Program-made: the position numbers and the translations under genes
Shown here: in pieces, positions 8,368 to 17,600 of the stretch
Position numbering within the stretch: position 1 is the first letter of the stretch
Layout: every line of letters starts with the position of its first letter
Notes under the pieces: generated by a model
Databases searched by the model: none
What the model was told of the DNA's origin: nothing
Seen by the model: the letters and a program-made list of their open reading frames with translations, nothing else
Assembly (NCBI GenBank): GCA_934317215.1
Contig: CAKREH010000011.1
Coordinates: 1-64,000, forward strand
Length of the DNA stretch: 64,000 bases
Source: an uncultured Roseburia sp.
GTDB taxonomy: Bacteria > Bacillota > Clostridia > Lachnospirales > Lachnospiraceae
Direction: 5' to 3'

Positions 8368-10674
8368 TTATTGTACAGTAGAAACGATCAGACTCATCTT
8401 CCCCTGCATCTCAACTTTTCCATAACCATTCGGCAGGATAAAATGATCTCCCTTCTTCACCGGGCTGCTGCCCACGATTCCATCACCCTCTAAAACAGAT
8501 ACTAACAGGAACGGATACTTCTGCTCAAATTCCATCTTTCCATTTACATCTGCCTTAAAGATCGTATAATATTTGCAGGAATACAGTTCATTCAACTGAT
8601 TTTCCGGCAGATTCAATGCGGATTTTACGCTTTCATCCACGGATTTTGCCGGAACTGTGATGACGTCAATGCTCTTTTCCACATGAAGCTCTCTTGGCTT
8701 TCCATTCGAGAGACGGTCATAATCATAAACACGGTAAGTAATATCACTGTTCTGCTGTGTCTCTAAAATTAAAAGTCCACCCTTGATCGCATGAACTGTT
8801 CCCGGATCGATCTGGATAAAATCACCTTTTTTCACCGGAATCTCACGGATAAATTCTTTCCATCTTCCCTGATGGATCATATCGGAAAGTTCTTCTTTCG
8901 TCTTTGCATTATGTCCGATGACAAGTGTTGCTCCCTCCGGCGCATCCATGATATACCAGCACTCTGTCTTTCCAAAAGAACCATTTTCCTGCACTTTTGC
9001 ATAATCATCATTTGGATGTACCTGAATACTTAAATCGTCTCTTGCGTCAATAATCTTCGTGAGAAGCGGGAAACGGTCACAGTTGTAATTACCGAACACT
9101 TCCGGGTGTTCTTTCCATACAGCAGATAACTTCATGCCGGAAAATGCACCATTTCTTACGGTTCCGTCTCCGTTTGGATGTGCAGAGATGCCCCAGCACT
9201 CGCCGATGTCATCACCCTCTGCCGGATAGCCGAACTCCTCTCTTAACTTTGTACCGCCCCAGATATTGTGCGTACATACCGGGTCTAAAAATAAAATATC
9301 TTTATTTGCCTGATTCATACTAAGTATTCCTCCATTCGTTTCTATTACTTTCTGATACCAGAATGCCGAATCCTTTACAATGCGCTGCTGCGTTGTAAAG
9401 TCTGCATAAATGATACCAAAACGCTGTTTGTATCCATCGGACCACTCAAAATTATCAAGAAATGTCCACAGGAAATATCCCCTTACATCTGCACCTTCAT
9501 CGACTGCACGCTGCATGGCTCCGATATAGGAATCCAGAAACGTGATACGGTTTGGATCATGCACCCTGCCATCTGCGCTGATATTATCATGACAGGACAT
9601 GCCGTTTTCCGTGATGTAAAGTGGCAATGGATAACGCTCTGTCAGAAATTTTATACCATAATAAAAAGCTTCCGGCGTTACCGGCCAGTCTGCCCCTGTC
9701 TTAGGAAATCCCGGTGCACGGTCCACAAATTCCGGTTCACCGTTCTCTCCTGCGCGGACATAGTAACCATTGTATATATTCTGTCCCATAAAATCAAGCG
9801 GCTGATGGATCAGTTTCATATCTTCTTCCGTGATCTCCGGCAGATACTGCGCAAATTTCTCCAATCCTTCTTTCGGATAATGCCCTGAAAATACAGGATC
9901 CGAAAACCATGCCACATTCCAGGTCCAGTTATCCATCGGATTATAGAAACCAAAATATACTTTTTTCGCAGCCTCAATGTCCTCCGGTTTATCCGTATAA
10001 GGATAAGCGACACCTCCGGTCGGTGCGTATCCGACTTTGATATCCCGGACTGCATATTTACGCAGATTGATAACAGCCTGTCCATGTGCCTTCATCAGAT
10101 TGTGTGCGATCTGGAAAGTATCTTTGATTGACATTTTTACTCCCGGTGCATGTACACCGCTTAAATGTCCAAGTCCAACCACACACTGCGGTTCATTGAT
10201 CGTGATAAAGTATTCACAGATATCGGAAAAACGCTCTGCAACTACCTTCGCATACTCACCAAACCAGTCTGCCACTTCCGGGTTCAGCCAGCCGCCCTTT
10301 TCATAAAGTGCCTGTGGAAACTCCCAGTGAAACATGGTGATATACGGTGTGATTCCGTTTTCTTTCATACACGCGATCATATCACGGTACATCCGGATCG
10401 CCTTTTCATTGACACGTCCGGTTCCCTCCGGCAAAATACGTGCCCAGTTTAATGAAAAACGGTATGCTTTGATGCCAAGATTTTTCATCAGCGCATAATC
10501 TTCCTGATAATGATGCATATGATCGCAGGTTGTATACGCATTCTGATTTTCAAAAATCCTGCCTGCTTCCGTAAATGCATCCCAGACATTTTTTCCTCTT
10601 CCATCGTTTGCATCGGTTCCCTCTACCTGATAGGAACTGCTCGCAACCCCCCAAACAAAATCATCCCGAAACAT
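8368..10674 (-). CDS. fusion: GH1 beta-glucosidase + mannose-6-phosphate isomerase
   Basis: One uninterrupted 768-codon frame. Residues 1-450 are a complete GH1 glycosidase: FVWGVASSSYQVEG start, acid/base E161 in TINEP, nucleophile E356 in YITENG, and NFEWSDGYKQRFG, which fits a beta-glucosidase for non-phosphorylated sugars rather than a 6-phospho-glycosidase. Residues 453-768 are a complete type I mannose-6-phosphate isomerase with the zinc-site motifs LSIQVHPND and IDPGTVHAIKGG. No signal peptide, so cytoplasmic. It is the last gene of the mannan operon, after CE17. The isomerase supplies the step from mannose-6-phosphate to fructose-6-phosphate that the operon otherwise lacks; GH1 may trim glucose from glucomannan fragments. 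At the junction there is a perfect ribosome binding site and ATG (see separate entry), so free ManA may also be made. Confidence 0.9.
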   Translation of the reverse strand: MFRDDFVWGVASSSYQVEGTDANDGRGKNVWDAFTEAGRIFENQNAYTTCDHMHHYQEDYALMKNLGIKAYRFSLNWARILPEGTGRVNEKAIRMYRDMIACMKENGITPYITMFHWEFPQALYEKGGWLNPEVADWFGEYAKVVAERFSDICEYFITINEPQCVVGLGHLSGVHAPGVKMSIKDTFQIAHNLMKAHGQAVINLRKYAVRDIKVGYAPTGGVAYPYTDKPEDIEAAKKVYFGFYNPMDNWTWNVAWFSDPVFSGHYPKEGLEKFAQYLPEITEEDMKLIHQPLDFMGQNIYNGYYVRAGENGEPEFVDRAPGFPKTGADWPVTPEAFYYGIKFLTERYPLPLYITENGMSCHDNISADGRVHDPNRITFLDSYIGAMQRAVDEGADVRGYFLWTFLDNFEWSDGYKQRFGIIYADFTTQQRIVKDSAFWYQKVIETNGGILSMNQANKDILFLDPVCTHNIWGGTKLREEFGYPAEGDDIGECWGISAHPNGDGTVRNGAFSGMKLSAVWKEHPEVFGNYNCDRFPLLTKIIDARDDLSIQVHPNDDYAKVQENGSFGKTECWYIMDAPEGATLVIGHNAKTKEELSDMIHQGRWKEFIREIPVKKGDFIQIDPGTVHAIKGGLLILETQQNSDITYRVYDYDRLSNGKPRELHVEKSIDVITVPAKSVDESVKSALNLPENQLNELYSCKYYTIFKADVNGKMEFEQKYPFLLVSVLEGDGIVGSSPVKKGDHFILPNGYGKVEMQGKMSLIVSTVQ
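9316..9333 (-). promoter_or_regulatory. internal ribosome binding site and start codon for ManA part
   Basis: On the minus strand GGAGGAA (9333-9327), eight bases, then ATG (9318-9316), which is codon 453 of the fusion and the natural start of the isomerase domain. The same bases encode the linker residues N-G-G-I-L-S. It is the arrangement of two adjacent genes in which the first has lost its stop codon. Confidence 0.75.
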
Positions 10675-10697
10675 TTTTCTTTTCCTTTCCCAATGAA

Positions 10698-11816
10698 CTA
10701 TTTTTCAGAGGAACCAATGACAGATACCAGATAAAATGGCACCGCATCATCCTCATGTGTCTCTACCAGACGGACTTCTACCTTATGTACTTTATTTTCA
10801 CCGTGTTCTACGATGGTGTCAAGTTCTAATTTATCGCCCCAGGTCTCATCAAAGTTCGCATCCAGACGGACTGCATGTTCTGTATCGCCGTCCACAATGA
10901 TCTCTGCGACCGGTGCCGGAAGTTTTACGGATTTTCTGTACTGTACTGAGATATTGCAGCCCTCAACATCAAGTGTGATGGAATCATCTTTCTTTGAAGC
11001 TGTCCATCCGTGTTTGAAGCAGTCGGTAATATCTCTCTGTACGGACGTATCTGCGGCAAATCCATGGCAGACTATGTTTTCGCCGCTGTTCTGATGACGG
11101 ATGGATTTCTCATAAGTATTTTTTGTGAGAGGTGCCGGATAATCCGGTTCGCTCTGTTCCGCTGCATCTTCTGTTTTTACTTTATCTAAAAAGTATGTAA
11201 TCACCGATGCGACAAGTGCATGTCCGGCATCATTCGGATGCAGGTCATCCGGTGTGATCTCACGGTTTTCGATGCGCCCGGCGACAACTTCCGGGTAGAT
11301 CGTACTCTGCATGCTGACAGCCGGAAGATCATAATGTCTGGCAATACGTCCGTGCATCAGCTGCGCATTGGCACCGTTATTGTAAAATACGTTGTGCACT
11401 AAAAGAACTGCCGGTTTTGTCTTACTGGTATATACTTTTCGCACCAGTCCCTCATAGGTCTCCATAAAGTGCTCCGTGCTGTCATCGTTGACGGAAAACT
11501 CGATGATGACAAAATCCGGCTCTTTGGAAAGCAGGTCATCTTCTGCGCGCGCCACACCAAACTGTGAGGTTGTTCCGCCGATTCCTGCATTGATGTAAGT
11601 AAAATCAGCCTGTGGAAATGTCTTTTTCCACCACTCATAGACATGGTATGCGTAACAGAGTTCCGGTTTGGATGAAAGGCTTCCCTGTGTGATCGAGCCG
11701 CCTAAAAATGCAATATTTAAGGTCTCTCCTGCTTTGGCGCGATCCATGACTTTTTTCAGGCGGTATAAGCTGCCGCGGTTGGCAATGCCGTTTTCGTATT
11801 TGATTTGATATTCCAT
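10698..11816 (-). CDS. CE17-type mannooligosaccharide acetylesterase
   Basis: A 372-residue SGNH esterase. Block I is FLGGSITQGS with nucleophile S41, block II GIGGTTS near G80, block III FSVND near N110, and block V DDLHPNDAGH with Asp190 and His193. After about residue 230 a beta-sandwich CBM35-like domain follows (to 372). This two-part layout, with the esterase first, matches CE17 as described from Roseburia intestinalis, which removes 2-O-acetyl groups from mannooligosaccharides. There is no signal peptide, so it acts in the cytoplasm after import. It lies between CE2 and the GH1-ManA fusion, and complements CE2 in clearing acetyl groups before phosphorolysis. The CE17 name rests on remembered similarity in layout and locus. 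Confidence 0.85.
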   Translation of the reverse strand: MEYQIKYENGIANRGSLYRLKKVMDRAKAGETLNIAFLGGSITQGSLSSKPELCYAYHVYEWWKKTFPQADFTYINAGIGGTTSQFGVARAEDDLLSKEPDFVIIEFSVNDDSTEHFMETYEGLVRKVYTSKTKPAVLLVHNVFYNNGANAQLMHGRIARHYDLPAVSMQSTIYPEVVAGRIENREITPDDLHPNDAGHALVASVITYFLDKVKTEDAAEQSEPDYPAPLTKNTYEKSIRHQNSGENIVCHGFAADTSVQRDITDCFKHGWTASKKDDSITLDVEGCNISVQYRKSVKLPAPVAEIIVDGDTEHAVRLDANFDETWGDKLELDTIVEHGENKVHKVEVRLVETHEDDAVPFYLVSVIGSSEK

Positions 11817-11854
11817 TTGATATTCTCTCCTTTTTTGCTGTTTCCGGTGCGAAA

Positions 11855-12904
11855 CTAAGATTCCCAGACTGCATCCCCTAATGAGCTGATATACGCTGCA
11901 AGTTCGTCCGACATCTGTTCTGCCTCCGGGATACGGATGTGTCCCGGCGTGCCGGAGCCATTTTTTGTGTAGAGGAAATGATGGACTCTCTCACTGCCGA
12001 TGCGGGTGCAGACTTCGTCGATGGAACGGTCCCAGCTTTTATCATGACAAAGAATGGTTGTAGCTAAAATAATCTGTGCCTTTGGATAAAGTTCCATCAG
12101 TTTTTCGATAAATGCCTGGTAATGTTTTCTCCAGTTTTCGGATTTTTCACTGTCATAATCTTCTGCCATATAGTCTACCGGGTGATTGTCGTTTTGTCCG
12201 ATTGCAACAACGACTACATGTGGTATATATCGTGAAAAATCCCATGGTTTGGTCGGTCCAAGATCCGGGTGGTACTCGATCTTGTCATAGCAGGACTCGA
12301 CACCTTTATAGTGCGGTGCTGCAAACCAGCCGGTATCATCTAAAAGTGAAATTCCACCCTGTGAAGTGTCGTGGATCTGCGCATTTAATTTCCGCGCCGT
12401 CATCCACGCATAAGAATACCAGCTGTTCGAATATTCCCCATCATGCTCCGGATCCGGCTTTCCAACATATGCCACAGCTTCTGAAACTTCTCCACAGGAA
12501 ACACTGTCGCCGAAAAATTCCATTTTCCGTTGTGGTTTTTCCGGCAGTGGCAGAACTTCCGCCTCGTCATCAATCTCAAATCCATAGAACGTAAATGTAT
12601 GACAGGAATCCATACGCTTGAATAACAGCAGTTCATGTGTTCCCTCTGAAAGTCCCTCCTCCAAAGTATAAGTTTTTTTCTCTTCATCAGACGACAAGGT
12701 AAAACGCTTCTGTTCCCCGTCTATAAAATATCCCAGTTCATTCGTCCAGCAGGAACGATGGTTTGCGATCACTGCCTTTAAGGATGTTCCGGTAAATTTC
12801 ATTCCAATTGAGCTGCACGCATAGACAAGAACCGGTGCAAGCCTGTCATCAAAATCAATTCTTCCGCTGTAAGACAACATCTCATTATCTGGTTTAATTA
12901 TCAT
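11855..12904 (-). CDS. CE2-family acetylesterase
   Basis: The ATG at 12904 (MIIKPDNEML) has GGAGGGG ten bases upstream; the frame is open further upstream but without a ribosome binding site. The 349-residue protein has the CE2 layout: an N-terminal jelly-roll (about 1-120, LAPVLVYACSSIGMKFTGTS) followed by an SGNH domain with FFGDSVSCGE (S134), VVVAIGQND (about 231-239) and GTPGHIRIPEAEQ with His322. CE2 enzymes remove 3-, 4- and 6-O-acetyl groups from mannose units. No signal peptide. It follows the mannooligosaccharide phosphorylase gene after a 200-base gap containing a hairpin. Confidence 0.88.
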   Translation of the reverse strand: MIIKPDNEMLSYSGRIDFDDRLAPVLVYACSSIGMKFTGTSLKAVIANHRSCWTNELGYFIDGEQKRFTLSSDEEKKTYTLEEGLSEGTHELLLFKRMDSCHTFTFYGFEIDDEAEVLPLPEKPQRKMEFFGDSVSCGEVSEAVAYVGKPDPEHDGEYSNSWYSYAWMTARKLNAQIHDTSQGGISLLDDTGWFAAPHYKGVESCYDKIEYHPDLGPTKPWDFSRYIPHVVVVAIGQNDNHPVDYMAEDYDSEKSENWRKHYQAFIEKLMELYPKAQIILATTILCHDKSWDRSIDEVCTRIGSERVHHFLYTKNGSGTPGHIRIPEAEQMSDELAAYISSLGDAVWES

Positions 12905-13025
12905 GTTCTGAGTTCCCCTCCATAAATTAAATATGTAAGCAGACTGCCCGCTCCGCGGACATTCCATTATGATAAAATGCACGTTCTGCGGGCACTCCAT
13001 CACACGTTTCATGAATTGCGCAACA

Positions 13026-13059
13026 AGGCTGCCGCAATTTTCATTGCATCTGGCAGCCT
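13026..13059 (-). other. intercistronic mRNA hairpin
   Basis: AGGCTGCC and GGCAGCCT enclose an inner pair GCAAT/ATTGC. There is no T-run after it on the minus strand, so it is more likely an RNA-stability or processing element between the GH130 and CE2 genes than a terminator. Confidence 0.5.
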
Positions 13060-13105
13060 GTGTTACGAATCAATTTTATGCTATTAAGGATGAATAGCAG
13101 CAATT

Positions 13106-14128
13106 TTAGCGTCTTCCGATCTCGGTATCTTCCGGTGTTACGACACTGTTTTCCTTGATGTAATCAATGATATCATCAAGTTCTGTAAATGCAAGACCAA
13201 CATAGCTGTCTGCAGCACCGTAGTAAATTGCAATTTTTCCGGATTCGGAATCATGGATTGTTGCACATGGGAAGCATACGTTCGGAACAAATCCGCGCTC
13301 CTCATACCATTCTTCCGGTGTGAGTAAGAATGTCTCACAACGATATTTTACGACAGATGGATTGTCAATGTCTAAGATTGCTCCACCGATGGAATATACA
13401 TAACCGTTACAGGTTCCGCTTACTCCGTGGTAGAATAACAGCCATCCTTCGGATGTTTCGATCGGGGCAGCACCTCCACCGATCTTTAAGGACTCCCACC
13501 ACTCAGAGCCTTTGCCCATCACATGTCTGTGTTTTCCCCAGTAAGTAAGATCCGGGCTCTCGCTCACGAAAATATCACCGAACGGTGTATGTCCGCTGTC
13601 GGACGGACGGGATAATAACATGAAGTTTCCGTTGATCTTTCTTGGGAACAGCACTGCATTTCTGTTGAATGGAAGGAACGGATTCTCAATTCTTGTGAAT
13701 GTCTTGAAATCTGTTGTCTTTGCCATACCGATCGCAGCACCGTAGAAATCCTGACACCAGATGATGTAATAGGTATCTTCTACTTTTACAAGACGCGGAT
13801 CATATGCATAACGCGGCATAAACGGTTTGCCTTCCTCGTCTACGAAATTGATCTTGTTTTCATCAAAATTCCAGTGGATCGCATCTTTGCTTCTTCCAAG
13901 GTAAATGTAAGGAATACCGTTAGTCTGCTCTCCACGGAATACACCGATGAATCCATCTTCATACGGCATAACGGCACTGTTGAAAATTCTTGCAACACCT
14001 TTTACCGGATTGCGTCCGATGATCGGGTTCTCATTATATCTCCATACAGGTGCTCCTGTTAACTCTGCCGGTCTTTCCTGCCATGGTACATTTGGTACCG
14101 GCTGGCTGATCATTTTATATTTGCTCAT
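13106..14128 (-). CDS. beta-1,4-mannooligosaccharide phosphorylase (GH130)
   Basis: A 340-residue five-bladed GH130 protein. The proposed catalytic acid is D110 in YAYDPRLVKVED; other family marks are PVKGVARIFNSAVMPYEDGF, FNRNAVLFPRKINGNF and GWLLFYHGVSGTCNGYVY. Its closeness to the mannooligosaccharide-phosphorylase subgroup (GH130_2) is judged from the short N-terminus and the PVPNVPWQERP opening. It cleaves the non-reducing mannose of beta-1,4-mannooligosaccharides with phosphate, giving mannose-1-phosphate. Cytoplasmic. It sits directly downstream of the second GH130 gene in the operon, and the pair divides longer oligosaccharides and the mannosyl-glucose disaccharide between them. Confidence 0.88.
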   Translation of the reverse strand: MSKYKMISQPVPNVPWQERPAELTGAPVWRYNENPIIGRNPVKGVARIFNSAVMPYEDGFIGVFRGEQTNGIPYIYLGRSKDAIHWNFDENKINFVDEEGKPFMPRYAYDPRLVKVEDTYYIIWCQDFYGAAIGMAKTTDFKTFTRIENPFLPFNRNAVLFPRKINGNFMLLSRPSDSGHTPFGDIFVSESPDLTYWGKHRHVMGKGSEWWESLKIGGGAAPIETSEGWLLFYHGVSGTCNGYVYSIGGAILDIDNPSVVKYRCETFLLTPEEWYEERGFVPNVCFPCATIHDSESGKIAIYYGAADSYVGLAFTELDDIIDYIKENSVVTPEDTEIGRR

Positions 14129-14247
14129 CTTATTCCTCCATTTCTGCGTTTCTTTCGTCCACGCATCTATAATTTACTTTTCGATCTTCATTTTCTGCAC
14201 CTATGTAAAACTTTGTATGCAGTCATCTGATTTTCTGCATTTATTTC

Positions 14248-15441
14248 TTATTTGTTTTCTTTTGCAAGAAACTCTAAATTCTTCTCGATCAGTCCGCATC
14301 TCTGTGCCACACACTCAACGCTTCTGCCCGGATCCTGTGGGGTGTTAAATACATAATCTACCAGTTTATCCACGGTAGTTGTTGCTACATGCATTCTTGT
14401 ATCAGAAGATGCATAGTAGATAAATACTTCGTTGTTCTCATTTACGATCGCGCCGTTGGTAAATACAACATTGCTTACGTCACCGACACGCTCTTCACCT
14501 CTCGGTCCGATCAAAAGTCCGGACGGCTCTGCGATCACTTTAGAAGGATCATTTAAGTCTGTTGCAAACGCATAGATGACATAACGGAGTCCTGCTGCGG
14601 TATTGCGGACACCATGTGCAATGTGAATCCAGCCTTTGTCTGTCTTGATCGGAGTTGCACCTGCACCGTTCTTTGCCTCAGTGATCGTGTGGTATTTACG
14701 GAGACTTGTCATTTTCTCTTCATCGATCACGGTGTGTGTAATGTCATCACAAAGTCCGAATCCGATTCCCCCGCCTGATCCTGTCTCGATAAAGTCATCC
14801 ATCGGTCTTGTGTAGAATGCATATTTGCCGTCTACAAATTCCGGATGAAGTACCACGTTTCTCTGCTGCGGAGAATTTAAAGTAACAAGGTTTGGCAGTC
14901 TCTCCCAGTTCTTTAAATCTTTGGTACGGACGATACCGGCTGCTGCTACGGCTGCGGAAAGATCGTTTACGGTTGTGTCTTTTGATTCAGAACAGAACAC
15001 ACCATAGATGTAACCATCCTCATGTTTGGTCAAACGCATATCATAGACATTTGTCTCTTCCGGACAGGTATCCGGTAAAAGGATTGGATAATCCCAGAAA
15101 CGGAAACCATCGATTCCGTTATCACTTTCCGCTACGCCAAAGAAAGATTTTCTGTCGTTTCCTTCGATTCTTGCAACCAGATAATATTTTCCGTTCAGCT
15201 CAATCGCACCGGAATTCATCACTGCATTGATGCCAAGGCGCTCCATAAAATATGGATTTGTCTCCGGATTTAAGTCATATCTCCATGTAAGCGGGATGTG
15301 CTCTCTTGTCAGTACCGGATATTCGTAACGGTCATATACACCATTGTAAAAATCCGATTTTACATTTTTGCGGGAAAGCAGTTTTTCCTGCTTTTCTTTT
15401 TCTACATAATATCTCTCATGTAACATTCGTCGAATCTCCAT
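14248..15441 (-). CDS. 4-O-beta-mannosyl-D-glucose phosphorylase (GH130)
   Basis: A 397-residue GH130 protein of the mannosylglucose-phosphorylase type (GH130_1). It has the long N-terminal helix (ERYYVEKEKQEKLLSRKN) and PVLTREHIPLTWRYDLN, the catalytic D134 in NVYDMRL, NSPQQRNVVLHPEF and the GGIGFGLCDDI segment. It splits beta-1,4-mannosyl-glucose with phosphate to mannose-1-phosphate and glucose. It is immediately downstream of the 2-epimerase gene (28 bases), which makes its substrate from mannobiose, as in the Bacteroides and Ruminococcus mannan pathways. Confidence 0.9.
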   Translation of the reverse strand: MEIRRMLHERYYVEKEKQEKLLSRKNVKSDFYNGVYDRYEYPVLTREHIPLTWRYDLNPETNPYFMERLGINAVMNSGAIELNGKYYLVARIEGNDRKSFFGVAESDNGIDGFRFWDYPILLPDTCPEETNVYDMRLTKHEDGYIYGVFCSESKDTTVNDLSAAVAAAGIVRTKDLKNWERLPNLVTLNSPQQRNVVLHPEFVDGKYAFYTRPMDDFIETGSGGGIGFGLCDDITHTVIDEEKMTSLRKYHTITEAKNGAGATPIKTDKGWIHIAHGVRNTAAGLRYVIYAFATDLNDPSKVIAEPSGLLIGPRGEERVGDVSNVVFTNGAIVNENNEVFIYYASSDTRMHVATTTVDKLVDYVFNTPQDPGRSVECVAQRCGLIEKNLEFLAKENK

Positions 15442-15469
15442 TCTTTTTCTAAAAATAAATGAATCTGTT

Positions 15470-16699
15470 TTATGCTCCGATTCTGTGGATGACTTCTATA
15501 CACATTCTTCCATTATGATACGGACATTTCCACGGCTCTACGATCGGTCTGTCTAATATCGGACTTCCATCCTCATTTACCTCCCAGAACCACTCTGAAC
15601 CATTTCTCTTATCGACCACATAGGTTTTGATGAACTCCCACTCTGCCAGTGCCGCATCCCGGTACTCAGAATGTTCTGTGTTTCTTTCATAACCGTTTAA
15701 GAAACCAACAACGGTCTCTGCCTGCACCCACCAGACGCGGTGTGCATTGACCACTCCGCGGTCACATTCATTTGCAAGGGAATGACCATCAAATGCTGCC
15801 TGATAAATTCTTGATGTCAGTGTCTTTGTGATCGCTGTCATTTTCTCGCGGTAATGTTCATCGTTTAATACGTCAACACCACGATCCATCAGCCATGCCG
15901 TTTCGATATCATGACCGTAGGAATGAAGGTCTAAGATTGTGTTATAGTCTGCATCAAAAAACACTTCCTGACGCTGTTTTACCGGATTGTATACCTTATC
16001 TGCAAAGGTATCCATGATCCACATCAGTCTCTTTCCAACCTTTTCATTTTTTGTCACACGGTACAATTCTGTATACGCTTCAAAAACATGAAGCAATGTG
16101 TTCATTGTCTTATCTGCAAGTACACCGTTCTCGGAAAGTTTCTCATTTGATTCCGGTTTGAAATCTCCTGTAAAAGCTTCTAAGTATCCGATTTCATCCG
16201 TGCATCGCTCCTCAATGATATCAAACAGGGAAAATGCAAGTTCTAACGCTTCCTTATCCCCGGCTGCATCATAGTAAGATGACAATGCATAAATACAAAA
16301 AGCCTGATTGTATGTATGTTTGGTTGTATCAAGCGGTGTTCCGTCATAATTTAATGACCAGAAGATTCCTCCGTATTCTTTGTCGATACAATGTTCCCTT
16401 AAAAATTCATAACCATGTTTTGCCTCGGCAAGCAGGTCTTCTCCCTTAAAACCTGCTGCCTCGCATTCCTCTTCCGAAATGCCGCCTTCTTTATAAAGTA
16501 AATACGCATTTGCAAAAAACCAGGTAATACGGCTGTTTAAAATACATCCTTTTTCTGCTTTTTCATCCAGTGCAAGATCATAGGAAAGATAACCGTAATA
16601 TCCACCGAACTTATCATCCCGCATACCTCTCCAGAATGGAATGATATGTGTGAGCAGTTCGTGTTTTGCTTCTGCTGCAAGTTCTTTTAACTCACTCAT
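15470..16699 (-). CDS. cellobiose/mannobiose 2-epimerase
   Basis: A 409-residue (alpha/alpha)6-barrel protein of the N-acylglucosamine 2-epimerase family. Visible motifs are FWRGMRDDKFGGYYGYLSYD at the start, TMNTLLHVFEAYTELYRVT, HSYGHDIETAWLMDRG with the catalytic-site histidine, and VWWVQAETVVGFLNGY. Cellobiose 2-epimerases convert the reducing-end glucose or mannose of beta-1,4-disaccharides; beside a mannosylglucose phosphorylase the natural substrate is most likely mannobiose. Cytoplasmic. Located between the permease genes and the GH130 pair. Confidence 0.9.
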   Translation of the reverse strand: MSELKELAAEAKHELLTHIIPFWRGMRDDKFGGYYGYLSYDLALDEKAEKGCILNSRITWFFANAYLLYKEGGISEEECEAAGFKGEDLLAEAKHGYEFLREHCIDKEYGGIFWSLNYDGTPLDTTKHTYNQAFCIYALSSYYDAAGDKEALELAFSLFDIIEERCTDEIGYLEAFTGDFKPESNEKLSENGVLADKTMNTLLHVFEAYTELYRVTKNEKVGKRLMWIMDTFADKVYNPVKQRQEVFFDADYNTILDLHSYGHDIETAWLMDRGVDVLNDEHYREKMTAITKTLTSRIYQAAFDGHSLANECDRGVVNAHRVWWVQAETVVGFLNGYERNTEHSEYRDAALAEWEFIKTYVVDKRNGSEWFWEVNEDGSPILDRPIVEPWKCPYHNGRMCIEVIHRIGA

Positions 16700-16720
16700 A
16701 ACCGTTTCCTCTTTCTCTCT

Positions 16721-17596
16721 TTAGCCTTTTACTGCACCTGCAGCAATTCCACTGTAAATCTGTTTCTGACAGAGGATAAATACGATCAATGCCGGAAGCA
16801 GGGAAATGATAACACCTGCACAGATCAGGTTGTACTGACTTCCCATCGGGCCAACAAATGTATAAAGTGATGTCGCGATTGTATGTAACTTTTTATCCAT
16901 CAGATAAAGGTTTGCCATATAGTACTCGTTATAAACACCAACGCCCTTTAAAATACAGGATGTCACGATTGCCGGTTTTAACAGTGGAAGCATAATTTTC
17001 CAGTAAATTGTCCAATAGGATGCGCCATCAATGATTGCCGATTCATCCAGAGATATTGGTATATTTTCCATAAACTGAATGAAAATGTAAATTGAGATAA
17101 CATCCGTTCCGCACATCAGAATAATATATCCATATAAATGATTGACAAAGTGCAGTGCTGTCATGATATTATATACAGTTACCTGCATTGCAACTGCCGG
17201 AAGCAGTGAAGCAAACAAAAACAGGTTTCGGATCAGTCCGTTTCCCGGGAATTTAAAACGGTTTAACACGTAAGCAAGCTGTGTTCCGATTACAATGGAG
17301 ACAACCAGGACAGATACCATAACGATCACGGAGTTTAAGAAAGCTCTTCCCATATCCGCTGTCTGAAATGCTTTAATAAAATTATCAAAATTCAGCCAGT
17401 TCTTCGGCAATGTCATAACATTGGTCGTCTGATATTCTTCCTGTGTCTTAAACGCTGTAATCACACAGGAGATAACCGGAATAACTGCACAAAGTCCAAA
17501 GAAGATCAACGATACATATTCAATGATCAGCCAGAGAATCGAACCAACGGTATAATGTTTTTTTCTTTTCTGCACATTTATATTATGTTTTCTCAT
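16721..17596 (-). CDS. carbohydrate ABC transporter permease (MalG type)
   Basis: A 291-residue protein with six predicted membrane helices and the EAA-loop signature of the MalG/CUT1 family near 190-210 (ISLDESAIIDGASYWTIYWK). The C-terminus AAGAVKG is typical of the family. It pairs with the MalF-type permease just upstream (the gap is four bases), forming the membrane channel for mannooligosaccharides delivered by the lipoprotein at 18678. No ATPase gene is present in the locus, so a shared MsmK/UgpC-type ATPase elsewhere must power it. Confidence 0.9.
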   Translation of the reverse strand: MRKHNINVQKRKKHYTVGSILWLIIEYVSLIFFGLCAVIPVISCVITAFKTQEEYQTTNVMTLPKNWLNFDNFIKAFQTADMGRAFLNSVIVMVSVLVVSIVIGTQLAYVLNRFKFPGNGLIRNLFLFASLLPAVAMQVTVYNIMTALHFVNHLYGYIILMCGTDVISIYIFIQFMENIPISLDESAIIDGASYWTIYWKIMLPLLKPAIVTSCILKGVGVYNEYYMANLYLMDKKLHTIATSLYTFVGPMGSQYNLICAGVIISLLPALIVFILCQKQIYSGIAAGAVKG

Positions 17597-17600
17597 CTTC

